Positions 5,148-5,193 of a stretch of 5,193 bases of DNA are shown piece by piece. Below the pieces are notes generated by a model that made no database searches, was not told where the DNA came from, and saw nothing but the letters and a program-made list of their open reading frames with translations. Positions within the stretch are counted from its first letter, which is position 1. The number at the start of each line of letters is the position of its first letter. The position numbers and the translations under genes are program-made. Source of the stretch: Alphaproteobacteria bacterium (lineage in GTDB: Bacteria > Pseudomonadota > Alphaproteobacteria > Rhizobiales > Beijerinckiaceae); contig RFZR01000134.1 of the NCBI GenBank assembly GCA_009920595.1, forward strand, positions 1 to 5,193, in the 5' to 3' direction.

Positions 5148-5193
5148 ATGTTCGCAGTCATCAAGACCGGTGGCAAGCAGTACAAGGTCGCCG
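5148..5193 (+). CDS. rplU: Ribosomal protein L21 (bL21), N-terminal fragment
   Basis: The last 46 bases begin the large-subunit protein bL21: MFAVIKTGGKQYKVA, the highly conserved L21 N-terminus. GAGAG directly abuts the ATG at 5148, and GGGA (about 5136-5139) is a better placed though weak ribosome site. Only 15 codons are visible; the gene continues past the window, normally followed by rpmA (L27). An upstream leader with an inverted repeat may carry its regulation. Confidence 0.95.
   Translation, partial: MFAVIKTGGKQYKVA

Noticed and set aside
4573..5185. Open frames on both strands running through the tRNA gene
   Set aside because: They cross the structured tRNA-Ser gene and their translations contain tRNA-derived sequence; they are shadows.

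Overview
The window reads as a chromosomal segment of an alphaproteobacterium, most likely of the Hyphomicrobiales (Rhizobiales) or a close relative. This is an inference from gene content and protein style: EF-P next to an EpmA/GenX-type ligase, an ArsR protein of BigR/SqrR type, and a DMT-family permease. No species can be named from the sequence alone. No insertion sequence, CRISPR array, integrase or replication origin was seen. Both ends cut through genes: efp on the left and rplU on the right.

Left part (1-1634): efp (elongation factor P, minus strand, cut by the window edge) is transcribed divergently from epmA (plus strand), which encodes the ligase that puts (R)-beta-lysine on the conserved EF-P lysine. 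The target lysine is visible at EF-P residue 33. The partner aminomutase EpmB is not in the window. Together they serve translation through polyproline stretches.

Middle (1635-2998): a ten-helix EamA/DMT permease on the minus strand converges on epmA. Its TTG start is supported by a strong Shine-Dalgarno. Upstream of it lies a close match to a Pho box (TTGTCAT-AGAA-CTGTCAT on the minus strand), suggesting control by PhoB. Divergent from the permease is a short membrane-anchored Sel1-repeat protein. Its second repeat decays and its frame runs antisense into the next gene, so it looks 3'-truncated or degenerate.

Centre right (2999-4158): an ArsR-family repressor with two cysteines 66 residues apart, as in the persulfide sensors BigR and SqrR, is divergent from a two-gene operon. 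The operon encodes an AhpD-like CxxC carboxymuconolactone decarboxylase-family protein and a single-domain rhodanese. A promoter overlapping an imperfect palindrome lies between them. This is a plausible compact sulfide/persulfide or thiol-stress response module and is the most interesting part of the window.

Right part (4159-5193): a class I SAM-dependent methyltransferase-like protein of unknown substrate and a tRNA-Ser(CGA) gene with encoded CCA lie on the minus strand. A leader region with an inverted repeat and the first 15 codons of rplU (ribosomal protein L21) follow on the plus strand.
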